Source: Arthrobacter yangruifuii
GTDB lineage: Bacteria > Actinomycetota > Actinomycetes > Actinomycetales > Micrococcaceae
Direction of reading: 5' to 3'
Assembly: GCF_009192775.1 (NCBI RefSeq)
Contig: NZ_VTFX01000005.1
Span: 620,001 to 684,000 of the forward strand
DNA length: 64,000 bases
Shown here: one piece after another, positions 25,753 through 34,511 of the stretch
Layout: each line of letters starts with the position of its first letter
Numbering within the stretch: the first letter of the stretch is position 1
Notes under the pieces: model-generated
The model's database searches: none
What the model was told of the DNA's origin: nothing
What the model saw: the letters and a program-made list of their open reading frames with translations, nothing else
Position numbers and translations under genes: made by a program

Positions 25753-27189
25753 ATGGGCGCGACTCAGCCAGGACCTAACAATGGGGGATCTGAACAGGTG
25801 GCCCACCCCGGCAGGGTGATTGGTGTCACCGTTGCCGCTGCGGTGGGCGGCCTGCTGTTCGGGTTTGATACCGCAGTCATCAACGGTGCAGTGGACGCCA
25901 TCGGCGAGGAATTCGCACTGAGCCCCGGCGTCCTGGGCTTCACGGTGGCCATCACGCTGCTCGGCTGCGCCGCCGGAGCGTGGTTCGCCGGCCAGCTGGC
26001 CGACAAGCTGGGACGCAAATCCGTCATGGTCGGTGCAGCCGTGCTCTTCGCGGCGAACTCCGTGGGATCGGCACTGGCTTTCAGCGCATGGGACCTGATG
26101 CTGTGGCGCCTGATCGGCGGCCTGGCCATCGGCACCGCCTCCGTGATCGCCCCCGGCTACATCGCCGAAGTTGCCCCGGCCAAATGGCGCGGTGCACTGG
26201 GCTCGGTCCAGCAGCTGGCAATCACCCTCGGCATCTTTGCCGCCCTGCTCTCCGATGCCTTCTTGGCCAACTCCGCCGGCAGCGCACTGGGCGAACTCTG
26301 GTGGGGCCTGCCGGCCTGGCGCTGGATGCTGCTGGTCGGCGTCGCGCCGGCCATCGTCTACGGTCTCCTGGCCCTCACCATTCCCGAGTCTCCCCAGTTC
26401 CTTGTCCGCCGCAACCGGGATGAGGAGGCCGCCAAGGTCCTCACCACTATTTCCGGCGTGAAGGATACGGACCGCAAGATCGCTGATATCCGCGACAGCT
26501 TCAAGAGCCCCAAGCCCACGTTCCGCGACCTGCGCGGCCCCAAGTTCGGACTCCAGCCCATTCTCTGGGTCGGTATGGCCATTGCCGCCTTCCAGCAGCT
26601 GGTGGGCATCAATGCGATCTTCTACTACTCCACGACTCTGTGGAAGTCCGTGGGCTTCAGCGAGAGCGATTCCTTCACGACGTCGGTGATCACCTCGGTG
26701 GTCAACGTGGTGATGACACTGGTGGCCATTGCGTTCGTGGACCGGATCGGCCGCCGCAAGCTGCTGATGATCGGTTCGGCGGGTATGTTCGTAGGCCTGC
26801 TGGCCGCGACCGTGTCCTTCCTCCAGGCCGAGGACGTAGCCGGTGAAGTGTCCCTTCCCGGCATCTGGGGTCCGGTGGCGCTGGTGGGCGCGAACCTCTT
26901 TGTGGTCTTCTTCGCGGCCACCTGGGGCCCGGTCATGTGGGTTACTCTCGGCGAGGTCTTCCCGAACAACATCCGTTCCCTGGCCCTGGGTCTCGGCGCC
27001 ATGGTCAACTGGATCTTCAATTTCATCGTTACTCTTGCCTTCCCCTGGGTCAGCGATAACTTCGGGGTCTGGATCATGTACGCGATCTTTAGCGCGTTCG
27101 CGGTGCTGTCCTTCTGGTTCGTGAAGAGCAAACTTCCCGAGCTGTCCGGCCGCGAGCTCGAGGACCGTGAGGGCCTCGAAACGTCCTGA
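25753..27189 (+). CDS. MFS sugar porter
   Basis: 478 residues, 12 membrane helices. Sugar-porter signatures are LLFGFDTAVINGA in helix 1, GQLADKLGRKS (loop 2-3), APGYIAEVAPAKWRGALGS after helix 4, PESPQFLV before the central loop, QQLVGINAIFYYST in helix 7 and VDRIGRRKLL in loop 8-9. Such carriers import hexoses, pentoses or inositol with H+; the exact sugar cannot be told. Upstream (25481-25752) I see only the tRNA terminator, a possible -35 TTGACA at 25700-25705 and a small GTGT-tttg-ACAC palindrome around it; the -10 is unclear. Confidence 0.93.
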   Translation: MGATQPGPNNGGSEQVAHPGRVIGVTVAAAVGGLLFGFDTAVINGAVDAIGEEFALSPGVLGFTVAITLLGCAAGAWFAGQLADKLGRKSVMVGAAVLFAANSVGSALAFSAWDLMLWRLIGGLAIGTASVIAPGYIAEVAPAKWRGALGSVQQLAITLGIFAALLSDAFLANSAGSALGELWWGLPAWRWMLLVGVAPAIVYGLLALTIPESPQFLVRRNRDEEAAKVLTTISGVKDTDRKIADIRDSFKSPKPTFRDLRGPKFGLQPILWVGMAIAAFQQLVGINAIFYYSTTLWKSVGFSESDSFTTSVITSVVNVVMTLVAIAFVDRIGRRKLLMIGSAGMFVGLLAATVSFLQAEDVAGEVSLPGIWGPVALVGANLFVVFFAATWGPVMWVTLGEVFPNNIRSLALGLGAMVNWIFNFIVTLAFPWVSDNFGVWIMYAIFSAFAVLSFWFVKSKLPELSGRELEDREGLETS

Positions 27190-27290
27190 CGTGCCGGTGG
27201 TGCGGATGGGCAGACTGATAACACTGAGGAGAATGGTAATTTGGGGTTATGGCAACGGTGAATACTGAACAGAGGACGGAGGCTGGGCGC

Positions 27291-28079
27291 ATGAACCGCT
27301 CCGCTAGCACTCGGACACAGCGAACGGCGGGGAGCTCGTCGCTGGTGGGGCTGGCGAAAGTCATGGCCCGCCTGACGCCGCGCCAGCTGAATGACGAGTT
27401 CGCCCTCGCCACAGCAGAGATGAAGCAGAAGGGCATCAAAGCAGGCATTGCCGCGGCCTTTATGGTGGTGGCGCTGCTGATGGTTGCGGCCCTGGCCATC
27501 TCGCTGCTGGTCGCCGGCATCATGGCGCTGTCGCTGATCATGCCGCCCTGGCTGGCCGCACTGCTGGTCGCCGCCTTGTTCCTGGTGATCGCGGCTATCG
27601 CGGGCTTCATCGGCTACAGCCGCTTCAAGAAGGCACTGCCGCTGCTTCCCGAAGAGGCCATCCGCGGGGTGCGCTATGACCTGGGCGTACTGAAGGAAGG
27701 CCGCAGCTTCGATCCGGCCACGCTGGACAAGCCCAAGGAGCCGAAGGAAAAGAAGGACAAGAAGGCGGACAAGGATGACAAGCCTGAAGGCCCGAAGCAG
27801 CCTTCATCCGAGGAACTGCGCACCCGCGCCCGCCAACGCCGCGAGCACATCGCCGCGGTCCGCGACGGGCTGGGTGAGAAGGTGGACGTCAAGGCCCGCA
27901 TCCAGGAGCTGAAGTCCCGCCGGGCTGCCGCAGCGCGCAGCAACGACGGCAGCACCTCCGGACCGTCGACCGCGGATGACGTGATGGCCCTGATCAAGGA
28001 ACGCTGGCAGCCGCTCTCCGTGCTGCTTGCCTCGCTGCTGGCACTGCTCATCATGTTCCGCAGGCTCGCGCGAAAGTAA
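27291..28079 (+). CDS. Phage-holin-family membrane protein with DUF3618-like C-terminus
   Basis: 262 residues from MNRSASTRTQ, with GGAGG eight bases upstream; an in-frame ATG at 27249 would add 14 residues. Two adjacent membrane helices (GIAAAFMVVALLMVAALAIS and the following LAALLVAALFLVIAAIAGF) match actinobacterial Holin-X/DUF1469. A highly charged Lys/Glu/Asp linker follows, then ELRTRARQRREHIAAVRDGL, typical of DUF3618, and a final membrane helix. There is no prophage nearby; these are chromosomal membrane proteins of unknown role, not lysis holins. Confidence 0.82.
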   Translation: MNRSASTRTQRTAGSSSLVGLAKVMARLTPRQLNDEFALATAEMKQKGIKAGIAAAFMVVALLMVAALAISLLVAGIMALSLIMPPWLAALLVAALFLVIAAIAGFIGYSRFKKALPLLPEEAIRGVRYDLGVLKEGRSFDPATLDKPKEPKEKKDKKADKDDKPEGPKQPSSEELRTRARQRREHIAAVRDGLGEKVDVKARIQELKSRRAAAARSNDGSTSGPSTADDVMALIKERWQPLSVLLASLLALLIMFRRLARK

Positions 28080-28115
28080 GCAGTACTCGTACGTCTTCGA
28101 CGAGGGGAACGGACC

Positions 28116-28757
28116 GTGATCAGATTAGTCGGTGCCGGAGCACGTCCGGATACGGAACTCACCGTATCGGACCAGTTCTGGACCTTACCGAATCTGATCA
28201 CGGTCCTTCGTTTTCTCGGCATCCCCCTATTCGTTTTCTACATCAGCGGGGACCGCTACGGCAGCGCTTTCCTGACCCTCGTTGTGGTGGGCTGCACCGA
28301 CTGGATCGACGGCTATCTGGCCCGCCGGCTGAACCAGGTCTCCACTACCGGACAGTGGCTGGACCCGGTGGCAGACCGGCTGGCACTGATCATTGTGGCC
28401 GCAACCTTCGTGGTGGACGGCATGGCGCCGGTATGGCTGATCCTGTCCATCGCCGTGCCGGACGCAATCCTGATCATCAACTCCCTGCTGCTGTTCCGCG
28501 GCAACCCGGACCTGCCGGTCAGCTACATCGGCAAGGTCCGGACCGCCCTGCTGCTTCTGGGGGCGCCCCTGCTGCTGCTGGGCCGGGTGGACGGGTATGA
28601 CTACCAGTGGCTCGCGTCCGCCGGGTCCGTTGTGCTGGCCCTGGGCTGCATCGGCCATGTTGTCGCTGCAGCCGGATACCTCAGGGCTGCCCGGCGCAAG
28701 TACCGGAGCCAGCACGGACACGTCCCGGCCGGAACCGGAACCGGCCATGCGCCCTAG
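28116..28757 (+). CDS. CDP-alcohol phosphatidyltransferase
   Basis: 213 residues with about six membrane helices. The class signature D-x2-D-G-x2-A-R-x8-G-x3-D-x3-D is present as DWIDGYLARRLN then GQWLDPVADR. Family members join a CDP-activated lipid to an alcohol (glycerol phosphate, inositol phosphate or another lipid), making phosphatidylglycerophosphate, PI precursors or cardiolipin. The assignment among PgsA, PIP synthase and Cls is open. GTG start. It is followed 43 bp later by a DMT protein and a GT4 enzyme, suggesting an envelope lipid setting. Confidence 0.88.
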   Translation: MIRLVGAGARPDTELTVSDQFWTLPNLITVLRFLGIPLFVFYISGDRYGSAFLTLVVVGCTDWIDGYLARRLNQVSTTGQWLDPVADRLALIIVAATFVVDGMAPVWLILSIAVPDAILIINSLLLFRGNPDLPVSYIGKVRTALLLLGAPLLLLGRVDGYDYQWLASAGSVVLALGCIGHVVAAAGYLRAARRKYRSQHGHVPAGTGTGHAP

Positions 28758-28799
28758 CCACGCTTCGGCCCTTACAGGCCGCAGGGTTACTCCGGGACC

Positions 28800-29738
28800 G
28801 TGCCGATGGTAGGAATTGCCGTAGCCTGCGCGGTGGCCAGCGCCTTCTTCCTCGCTTTCGGCGCCCAGCGCCAGGGCAGCGCCGTGAAGGCGGATACCGG
28901 CGGGCTGTCCTTGAACGGCTCCCAGATCAGCCGGCTGCTGCGTAATCCCCGCTGGCTCCTGGGGCTCCTGCTGCTCGGCTCGGGGATGGCCCTGAACGTG
29001 GCCGCCCTGTCCATGGCGCCGCTGACGGTGGTTCAGCCCATCGGATCGATAGCGCTGGTGATCACCACCGTGGTGAATTCGCGGGACCAGGGCCTGCGGA
29101 TGAACCGGATTACGGTCGCGGCTATCGCTGCCTGCGTGGCAGGCAGCATGCTGTTCGTCACGCTGGCGATCACGGTCACCCGGACGGACCAGTCGGTGGA
29201 GCCGTCACAGGAAGTGACGATCGTCCTGATCCTCGCCGTCGTTGTGGTCTTCTTCGGCGGACTGAACCTGCTTTTCGGCAAGCGGCTCCGTGCCATCGCC
29301 CATATTCTGGGCGCGGGTATCCTGTTCGGTTTCGTGGCCGTGCTGACCAAGGTCATTGCCGGTGACCTGCTCAATCCCAACGGGCGGTTTTTGCTCAATG
29401 TGCCCTGGTACACGATTGTGGCGATTGCTGCGGCAGGCGCCCTGGGATCCTGGTTTGTCCAGAACGCCTATTCCAGCGGCCCCCCTGACCTCGTGATAGC
29501 CGGACTGACCGTCATTGACCCCATGGTGGGAATCGCCATCGGGATCGGCGTGCTGCACGAACTGCGCCCGGACGTGCCCGCGGTGGCCGCCGTCGCCATG
29601 GCAGTGGCGGCCTTGATTGCTATTGTGGGGGTGGTTGCCCTCTCCCGATACCACCCTGATGTCATTCAGCGGCGGAATGAAGAGCGGAGGCGGCAGAAGC
29701 TGGCCTCCAAGACCCCGAAAGCAGGACCACACACGTGA
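28800..29738 (+). CDS. DMT-family membrane protein (multidrug DMT/NIPA-like)
   Basis: 312 residues, nine or ten membrane helices. AFGAQRQGSAV after helix 1, LNVAALSMAPLTVVQPIGSIALV and the repeat-like PPDLVIAGLTVIDPMVGIAIG place it in the actinobacterial DMT group related to NIPA/EamA carriers. Substrate unknown. GTG at 28800 or ATG at 28806 are alternative starts. Its stop overlaps the GTG of the GT4 gene by four bases (GTGA), so the two are translationally coupled and perhaps act on the same envelope component. Confidence 0.8.
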   Translation: MPMVGIAVACAVASAFFLAFGAQRQGSAVKADTGGLSLNGSQISRLLRNPRWLLGLLLLGSGMALNVAALSMAPLTVVQPIGSIALVITTVVNSRDQGLRMNRITVAAIAACVAGSMLFVTLAITVTRTDQSVEPSQEVTIVLILAVVVVFFGGLNLLFGKRLRAIAHILGAGILFGFVAVLTKVIAGDLLNPNGRFLLNVPWYTIVAIAAAGALGSWFVQNAYSSGPPDLVIAGLTVIDPMVGIAIGIGVLHELRPDVPAVAAVAMAVAALIAIVGVVALSRYHPDVIQRRNEERRRQKLASKTPKAGPHT

Positions 29739-30934
29739 CCGATTCACCGGTAGACAAACCGCTGACGATCCTCATTGCCTGTGACACCTACCCTCCCCAC
29801 CTGAACGGTGCCGCACAGTTCGGCTACCGGCTGGCACGCGGAATGCACGGGCGCGGACACAATGTCCACGTCCTGGCCCCGAACGACGTCGACGGCGGCA
29901 GCCGCAGCGATCTGGACGGCGAGTGGCCGGTTCACCGGCTCCGCTCCCACGGGGTCCCTACCCACGAGTACTGGCGGATCTGCCTGCCGTGGGAAATCAA
30001 GAAGGAAATCGCGCTCCTGTTCGACCGGGTGCAGCCCGACGTCGTACACATCCAGTGCCACTACATGGTGGGTGAGTACACGCTGTACGAGGCCCGCAAA
30101 CGCGGTATCCGCGTGATTGCCACCAACCACTTCATGCCGGCCAACCTGGATCCCTTCCTGCCGTTCCCCAAGTGGGTAAAGCGGATCGTGGCGACCAACT
30201 CCTGGAAGGACATGGGCAAGGTGATGGGCAAGGCCCAGGTGGTCACCACCCCCACGCCGCTCGCCGCCGAGGCCATGTACCGGCATGCCTTCCTGCATGA
30301 CGTGATGGCGCTGTCCAACGGCATCGATGCCTCGGTGTACGAACTGCACCCGGGGGAGAAGATTCCCCCGCATCCGGGGCCGACCGTCCTGTTCGTCGGC
30401 CGGCTGGCCGAAGAGAAGCACGTGGACGTGCTCATTGACGCCGTGGCCAAGACTCCGGCCGAACTGGGCGTGCGCGCCGAAATTATCGGCGGAGGTGAAG
30501 TCCGGCCGGCCCTGGAGGCCCAGGTGCAGCGGCTGGGACTGGGGGACCGCGTGGTGTTCCGCGGCCTGGTCTCGGACGAGGAGCTGCGCGAGGCGTATCT
30601 GAAGGCGGACCTGTTCTGCATGCCCGGCACCGCCGAGCTGCAGTCCCTGGTGACGCTGGAAGCCATGTCGGCGTCCAAGCCGGTCCTGCTCGCCGATGCC
30701 ATGGCCCTTCCGCACCTCGTGGAGAAGGGGCGGAACGGGTATCTGTTCAGGCCCGGCGACAGCGATGAGCTGTCCGGACGGATCACGGAAATTCTGGCTC
30801 TTTCCCGGGAGGAGCGCCAGAAGATGGGCAGCATCAGCCGGGAAATGGTGGACCGGCACAGCCTGGACGCCACGCTGTCCACCTTTGAAGACCTCTACCG
30901 CGGGGATCCCGGCCGGCCGGTGCCCGCGGCCTGA
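29735..30934 (+). CDS. Glycosyltransferase family 4 (GT-B)
   Basis: 399 residues. The N-terminal Rossmann half has CDTYPPHLNGAAQFGYRLAR and HNVHVLAPND, and the C-terminal half has VLFVGRLAEEKHVDVLIDAV, a classic GT4 nucleotide-sugar site, then IIGGGEVRP and the E-x7-E-like TAELQSLVTLEAMSASKPVL. Actinobacterial relatives are mannosyl- or glucosyltransferases of phosphatidylinositol mannosides or glycolipids. Four-base overlap with the upstream DMT gene and closeness to a CDP-alcohol phosphatidyltransferase support a glycolipid role, by inference. No membrane helix; probably peripheral. Confidence 0.88.
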   Translation: MTDSPVDKPLTILIACDTYPPHLNGAAQFGYRLARGMHGRGHNVHVLAPNDVDGGSRSDLDGEWPVHRLRSHGVPTHEYWRICLPWEIKKEIALLFDRVQPDVVHIQCHYMVGEYTLYEARKRGIRVIATNHFMPANLDPFLPFPKWVKRIVATNSWKDMGKVMGKAQVVTTPTPLAAEAMYRHAFLHDVMALSNGIDASVYELHPGEKIPPHPGPTVLFVGRLAEEKHVDVLIDAVAKTPAELGVRAEIIGGGEVRPALEAQVQRLGLGDRVVFRGLVSDEELREAYLKADLFCMPGTAELQSLVTLEAMSASKPVLLADAMALPHLVEKGRNGYLFRPGDSDELSGRITEILALSREERQKMGSISREMVDRHSLDATLSTFEDLYRGDPGRPVPAA

Positions 30935-30989
30935 TTGGTTGTCCGGTCCCCTGACCCACTAGGATGGCATCGTTGCCCTGTGGGCACCG

Positions 30990-31063
30990 GGGGCTGTAGC
31001 TCAGCTGGTCAGAGCAGCGGACTCATAATCCGTGGGTCGTGGGTTCAAGCCCCACCAGCCCTA
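30990..31063 (+). tRNA. tRNA with CAU anticodon (Met elongator or Ile2)
   Basis: 74-nt cloverleaf: acceptor GGGGCTG with CAGCCCT (the first pair is G-U), D-arm GCTC...GAGC, anticodon arm GCGGA-CTCATAA-TCCGT, T-arm GTGGG-TTCAAGC-CCCAC, discriminator A. CCA is not encoded. Lack of the initiator features (mismatched 1:72, GGG/CCC anticodon stem) excludes tRNA-fMet. Elongator Met versus lysidine-modified Ile2 cannot be decided by eye. Confidence 0.92.
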
Positions 31064-31104
31064 CCCCTGTCACGGACCGAACCATGCCTTCGGTCCCGTG
31101 CATG

Positions 31105-31134
31105 AACGCCCCGGTCCGCGGACCGGGGCGTTTT
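31105..31134 (+). terminator. Intrinsic terminator after the CAU tRNA
   Basis: A 13-bp perfect GC-rich stem (31105-31117 with 31120-31132) with a tiny loop, followed by TTTT. Confidence 0.9.
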
Positions 31135-31198
31135 GCTTTCTCCGCACCGCAACGGCCGGATCCCGCCGGGGACGGGAACGCAACAATTCCCCAACGCG

Positions 31199-31227
31199 TT
31201 GTGATCGTTGTTACTGCTGGGTAACAT
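31199..31227 (+). promoter_or_regulatory. Promoter with overlapping TGTTAC-N6-GTAACA operator
   Basis: TTGTGA (31199-31204) and TAACAT (31222-31227) are 17 bp apart, a good sigma-A-like pair. A perfect palindrome, TGTTAC at 31209-31214 and GTAACA at 31221-31226, lies between and across the -10. A repressor bound here would block the promoter of the acyl-CoA dehydrogenase gene, which starts 67 bp downstream. The regulator is unknown. Confidence 0.6.
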
Positions 31228-31293
31228 AGGCTCTGCCGGTCCCCGAACGGGCACCAGTGGATCACCGATGATCAGCAGCGAAGGACATTTTCC

Positions 31294-32478
31294 ATGGGAA
31301 TTATCGACGTCGACAACCTTCCGTACCCGGACGGCGACTTCTACGCATTCGAGGACCTGCTCACTGACAAGGAGCGCGACCGCCTGCACGAAATCCGTGC
31401 CTGGCTCGCGGCCGAGGTCAAGCCGCATGCAGCTGACTGGTGGAACGCCGGTGAGTTCCCGCACCACATGATCCCCAAGCTCGCGGAACTTGACGTGATG
31501 AGCCCGGTCTACCGCCAGGGGTACTCCAACCTCTTTGCCGGCCTGGTCCACGCCGAAGTGACCCGTGCCGATACCTCCTTCGCCACGTTCCTGGGCGTGC
31601 ATGACGGTCTCTTCACCGGTTCCATCGAAGCCCTGGCCTCCGAAGAGCAGAAGGCGGCCTGGCTGCCGGACATCTACTCGATGAAGAAGATCGGCGCCTT
31701 CGGCCTCACCGAGCCGCTGGGCGGCTCCGACGTCGCCGGCGGCACGCGCACTACTGCGCGCCGCGACGGGGACAACTGGATCCTCAACGGTGAAAAGCGC
31801 TGGATCGGTAACGCGACCTTCTCCGACTGGGTGGTCATCTACGCCCGTGACCTCGAGGATAACCAGGTCAAGGGCTTCCTGGTGGACACTAAGACGCCCG
31901 GATACAGCGCCACGAAGATTGAAAACAAGATCGCCCTGCGTACCGTGCAGAACGCCGATATTGTCCTGGACAACGTGGTGGTCAGCGATGACTTCCACCT
32001 CAAGGGAGCCAACAGCTTCCGCGACACCAACAAGGTCCTGAAGGTCACCCGCCTTGCCGTGGCCTGGCAGGCCGTGGGCCAGCAGATGGCCGCGTTCGAC
32101 GTGGCCCGGAAGTACGCCGTGGAGCGCAAGCAGTTCGGCAAGCCGCTGGCATCCTTCCAGCTGGTGCAGGAACAGCTCGTGAAGATCCTGGGCAACACCG
32201 TCAGCTCGCTGGGCATGATGGTCCGCCTCGCGCAGCTCGAGGACCTGGGCCAGGCCAAGGACGAGCAGTCCGCCCTCGCCAAGGCGTTCACCACGGCCCG
32301 CATGCGTGAATCCGTGGCCATGGGCCGCAGCATCCTGGGCGGAAACGGCATTGTCACCGACTACGGGATGGCCAAGATCTTCGCCGATGCCGAAGCCATC
32401 TACTCGTACGAAGGAACCTACGAGATCAATACCCTGGTCACCGCCCGTGCGATCACAGGCGTTGCTGCGTTCGTCTAA
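31294..32478 (+). CDS. Acyl-CoA dehydrogenase, glutaryl-CoA dehydrogenase-like
   Basis: 394 residues, FAD-dependent. FGLTEPLGGSDVAGG and GEKRWIGNATFSDW form the flavin/substrate core, KQFGKPLASFQLVQEQL and LGGNGIVTDY the C-terminal helical domain, and the catalytic base is E373 in YSYEGTYEINTL. The KRWIGN and YEGTYEIN variants are those of the glutaryl-CoA dehydrogenase branch, which oxidises and decarboxylates glutaryl-CoA in lysine/tryptophan degradation; related actinobacterial enzymes may use other acyl-CoAs. It stands alone with its own promoter and operator and ends at a strong terminator. Confidence 0.88.
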   Translation: MGIIDVDNLPYPDGDFYAFEDLLTDKERDRLHEIRAWLAAEVKPHAADWWNAGEFPHHMIPKLAELDVMSPVYRQGYSNLFAGLVHAEVTRADTSFATFLGVHDGLFTGSIEALASEEQKAAWLPDIYSMKKIGAFGLTEPLGGSDVAGGTRTTARRDGDNWILNGEKRWIGNATFSDWVVIYARDLEDNQVKGFLVDTKTPGYSATKIENKIALRTVQNADIVLDNVVVSDDFHLKGANSFRDTNKVLKVTRLAVAWQAVGQQMAAFDVARKYAVERKQFGKPLASFQLVQEQLVKILGNTVSSLGMMVRLAQLEDLGQAKDEQSALAKAFTTARMRESVAMGRSILGGNGIVTDYGMAKIFADAEAIYSYEGTYEINTLVTARAITGVAAFV

Positions 32479-33131
32479 GCTGCGGCACCTGCGGAACCAG
32501 TAAAGAACCCCGGCCGGATCCTGTCCCAGGATCCGGCCGGGACGTTTAACCGGCGGGTCCTACCGGACGGTCTGCCGCCCTCCTGTCGCCCTCCTGCCGC
32601 GGTGCGCCCCGGCGTCACCGGCAGCAGCACCGACGGACGGCGGTCCGTGACGTAGTTGAGCGGATTCACGTACCGGCCGCCCCACCGGACGCCCCAGTGC
32701 AGGCATCTGCCGCTGCAGTGCGCGCCGGACCGGACCGTTCCCACGACCGTTCCTTTCCGTACCTCCGCACCCACGGCAACGGAAGGATCCACGGGTTCAA
32801 AACTGGTCAGCAGTCCGCCGCCGTGGTCCACGGTCAGCACCGGGCGGTCCACCACCCGGCGGGCAAAAACAACCCGTCCGTCCGCGGGCGCCAGCACCTC
32901 GGTGCCTTCCGCAGCAGCGAGGTCCACACCCCGGTGTCCGGCTAGCCAGCGCTGCGCCGGGGGATCAAAGCCGCGCAGCAGGACCGGCACGGGATCCAGC
33001 GGCCAGGCCCAGGGCGGGGAATACCCGCCCGCCGCGGTCACCGGTAGCGGTGCGTGGGGGACTGCCGGTACCGGTGCCGGGACGGCCGCAGCCCAGACCA
33101 GCACAGCAAGCACGCCGTGTTTGATTGCCAT
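32475..33131 (-). CDS. M23 family metallopeptidase (secreted)
   Basis: 218 residues from MAIKHGVLAVLVWAAAVPAPVPA, which acts as a signal peptide; the longer upstream frame looks non-native. The LytM core has GHRGVDLAAAEGTEVLAPADG (the H-x3-D zinc ligands), DHGGGLLTSFEP and SGRCLHWGVRWGGRYVNP. The first His of the usual H-x-H is replaced by Cys, as often in actinobacterial members. It probably cleaves peptidoglycan crosslinks outside the cell. The last ~30 codons run through the convergent terminator of the acyl-CoA dehydrogenase gene, and the two stop codons overlap. Confidence 0.85.
   Translation of the reverse strand: MAIKHGVLAVLVWAAAVPAPVPAVPHAPLPVTAAGGYSPPWAWPLDPVPVLLRGFDPPAQRWLAGHRGVDLAAAEGTEVLAPADGRVVFARRVVDRPVLTVDHGGGLLTSFEPVDPSVAVGAEVRKGTVVGTVRSGAHCSGRCLHWGVRWGGRYVNPLNYVTDRRPSVLLPVTPGRTAAGGRQEGGRPSGRTRRLNVPAGSWDRIRPGFFTGSAGAAA
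32509..32546. terminator. Intrinsic terminator after acyl-CoA dehydrogenase, inside the M23 gene
   Basis: A perfect 15-bp stem (32509-32523 with 32527-32541) with a 3-base loop, followed by gacgttt. It lies within the 3' coding part of the opposite-strand M23 gene. Confidence 0.85.
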
Positions 33132-33569
33132 GCCCCAACCCTCCGCGGGGCCCCGGTGCCGCAGGGCGCCCGAAGGACCTGCGGTGGACAGCGGCAGGGT
33201 GGAAATCATGGCGGGAGGGAGAGTGCCGGCCGGAACGGCAGGGCTCCGGCGCTGTAGTACACTTGACGGAGCAGCTTGCTGTGCCATGGGACCTGCCCGG
33301 ACTCTGAGAGTCCCCACGGCCCCCGGCCAAGGACCTCGGTCTTGATCCGCCGGCACGGAAGCTGACTACGCGTGTCCCAATTATCCCCGTCACGGGGGTG
33401 CGTCTCCAACGGTCCGGCAACGCCGGCAGGGGATGCACGTCGCAGCCTCTTACGGGCAGCGGCTGATGGACACCAGGAGCTCCGCCCGACCGGGCGTACA
33501 GCTAAAACCGTCAATAGGCAGTAGGACCCGTGCGCCGTGCGCACGGATGCTGCCGGAAGGAGTGACGAC
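33132..33569 (+). promoter_or_regulatory. Long non-coding region and leader ahead of rpsB
   Basis: No gene is supported in these 438 bp. A -10-like TACACT occurs at 33258-33263, which would give an rpsB leader of about 300 nt. Within it are short GC hairpins (ccccgtcacgggg and ccggcaacgccgg, about 33387-33432). A long structured leader would fit S2 autoregulation, known for rpsB in other bacteria, but I recognise no described motif here. GAAGGAG before the ATG is the ribosome binding site. Confidence 0.4.
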
Positions 33570-34460
33570 ATGCCCGTCGTTACCATGCGCCAGCTGCTCG
33601 ACAGCGGCGTTCACTTTGGTCACCAGACCCGCCGTTGGAACCCGAAGATGAAGCGCTTCATCTTCACCGAGCGCAACGGCATCTACATCATCGACCTGCA
33701 GCAGTCGCTGTCCTACATCGACCGGGCCTTCGAGTTCGTCAAGGCCACTGTGGCCCACGGCGGAACCGTCCTCTTCGTCGGTACCAAGAAGCAGGCACAG
33801 GAAGCCATTGCAGAGCAGGCCACCCGTGTTGGCCAGCCCTACGTGAACCAGCGCTGGCTCGGTGGCATGCTCACCAACTTCCAGACCGTTGCCAAGCGTA
33901 TCCAGCGCATGAAGGAACTCGAAGAGATCAACTTCGAGGACGTCGCTTCCTCCGGCCACACCAAGAAGGAGCTGCTGCTCCTGCGTCGCGAACTGACGAA
34001 GCTGGAAACCAACCTCGGCGGCATCCGCAACCTGACCAAGGCTCCGTCCCTGCTCTGGATTGTTGACACGCAGAAGGAACACCTCGCCATTGACGAGGCC
34101 AAGAAGCTGAACATCCCCGTTGTTGCCATCCTGGACAGCAACTGCGATCCGGACGACGTCGACTTCCCGATCCCGGGCAACGACGACGCCATCCGCTCCG
34201 TCAACCTGCTGACCCGCGTCATTGCCGACGCAGTGGCTGAGGGCCTGATCGTCCGCCACAACAAGTCCGGCAACACGGAAGCCGCTGCTGAGCCGCTGGC
34301 CGAGTGGGAGCGCGAACTCCTCGAGGGCGCAGACAAGGCGCCGGCTGCCGACGCCGCTGCTGAAGCTCCCGCTGCAGAAGCTGCTCCGGCCGCCGAAGCT
34401 CCCGCCGCGGAGGCTGCTCCGGCCGCCGAAGCCCCGGCTGCTGAAGCAACCGAGAAGTAA
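33570..34460 (+). CDS. rpsB: 30S ribosomal protein S2
   Basis: 296 residues from [25 protein letters not shown], the canonical S2 N-terminus; an ATG 11 codons upstream is rejected. Other signatures are [28 protein letters not shown], and the C-terminal [28 protein letters not shown]. The tail after about 250 is an Ala/Pro/Glu repeat ([10 protein letters not shown] units), common in actinobacterial S2 and probably disordered. tsf follows after two hairpins. Confidence 0.98.
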   Translation: MPVVTMRQLLDSGVHFGHQTRRWNPKMKRFIFTERNGIYIIDLQQSLSYIDRAFEFVKATVAHGGTVLFVGTKKQAQEAIAEQATRVGQPYVNQRWLGGMLTNFQTVAKRIQRMKELEEINFEDVASSGHTKKELLLLRRELTKLETNLGGIRNLTKAPSLLWIVDTQKEHLAIDEAKKLNIPVVAILDSNCDPDDVDFPIPGNDDAIRSVNLLTRVIADAVAEGLIVRHNKSGNTEAAAEPLAEWERELLEGADKAPAADAAAEAPAAEAAPAAEAPAAEAAPAAEAPAAEATEK

Positions 34461-34477
34461 AGAACGTATTTCCTTAG

Positions 34478-34500
34478 TCCGGGGGATCGATTCCCCCGGA
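34478..34500 (+). terminator. Hairpin 1 between rpsB and tsf
   Basis: TCCGGGGGA pairs with TCCCCCGGA around a 5-base loop. It has no T-run, so it is more likely a processing or attenuation element than a full terminator. Confidence 0.5.
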
Positions 34501-34511
34501 CCCGGACTGTG

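Noticed and set aside
27291-28079. Prophage holin
   Set aside because: No lysin, capsid or other phage gene nearby; the DUF3618-like tail marks a chromosomal actinobacterial membrane protein.
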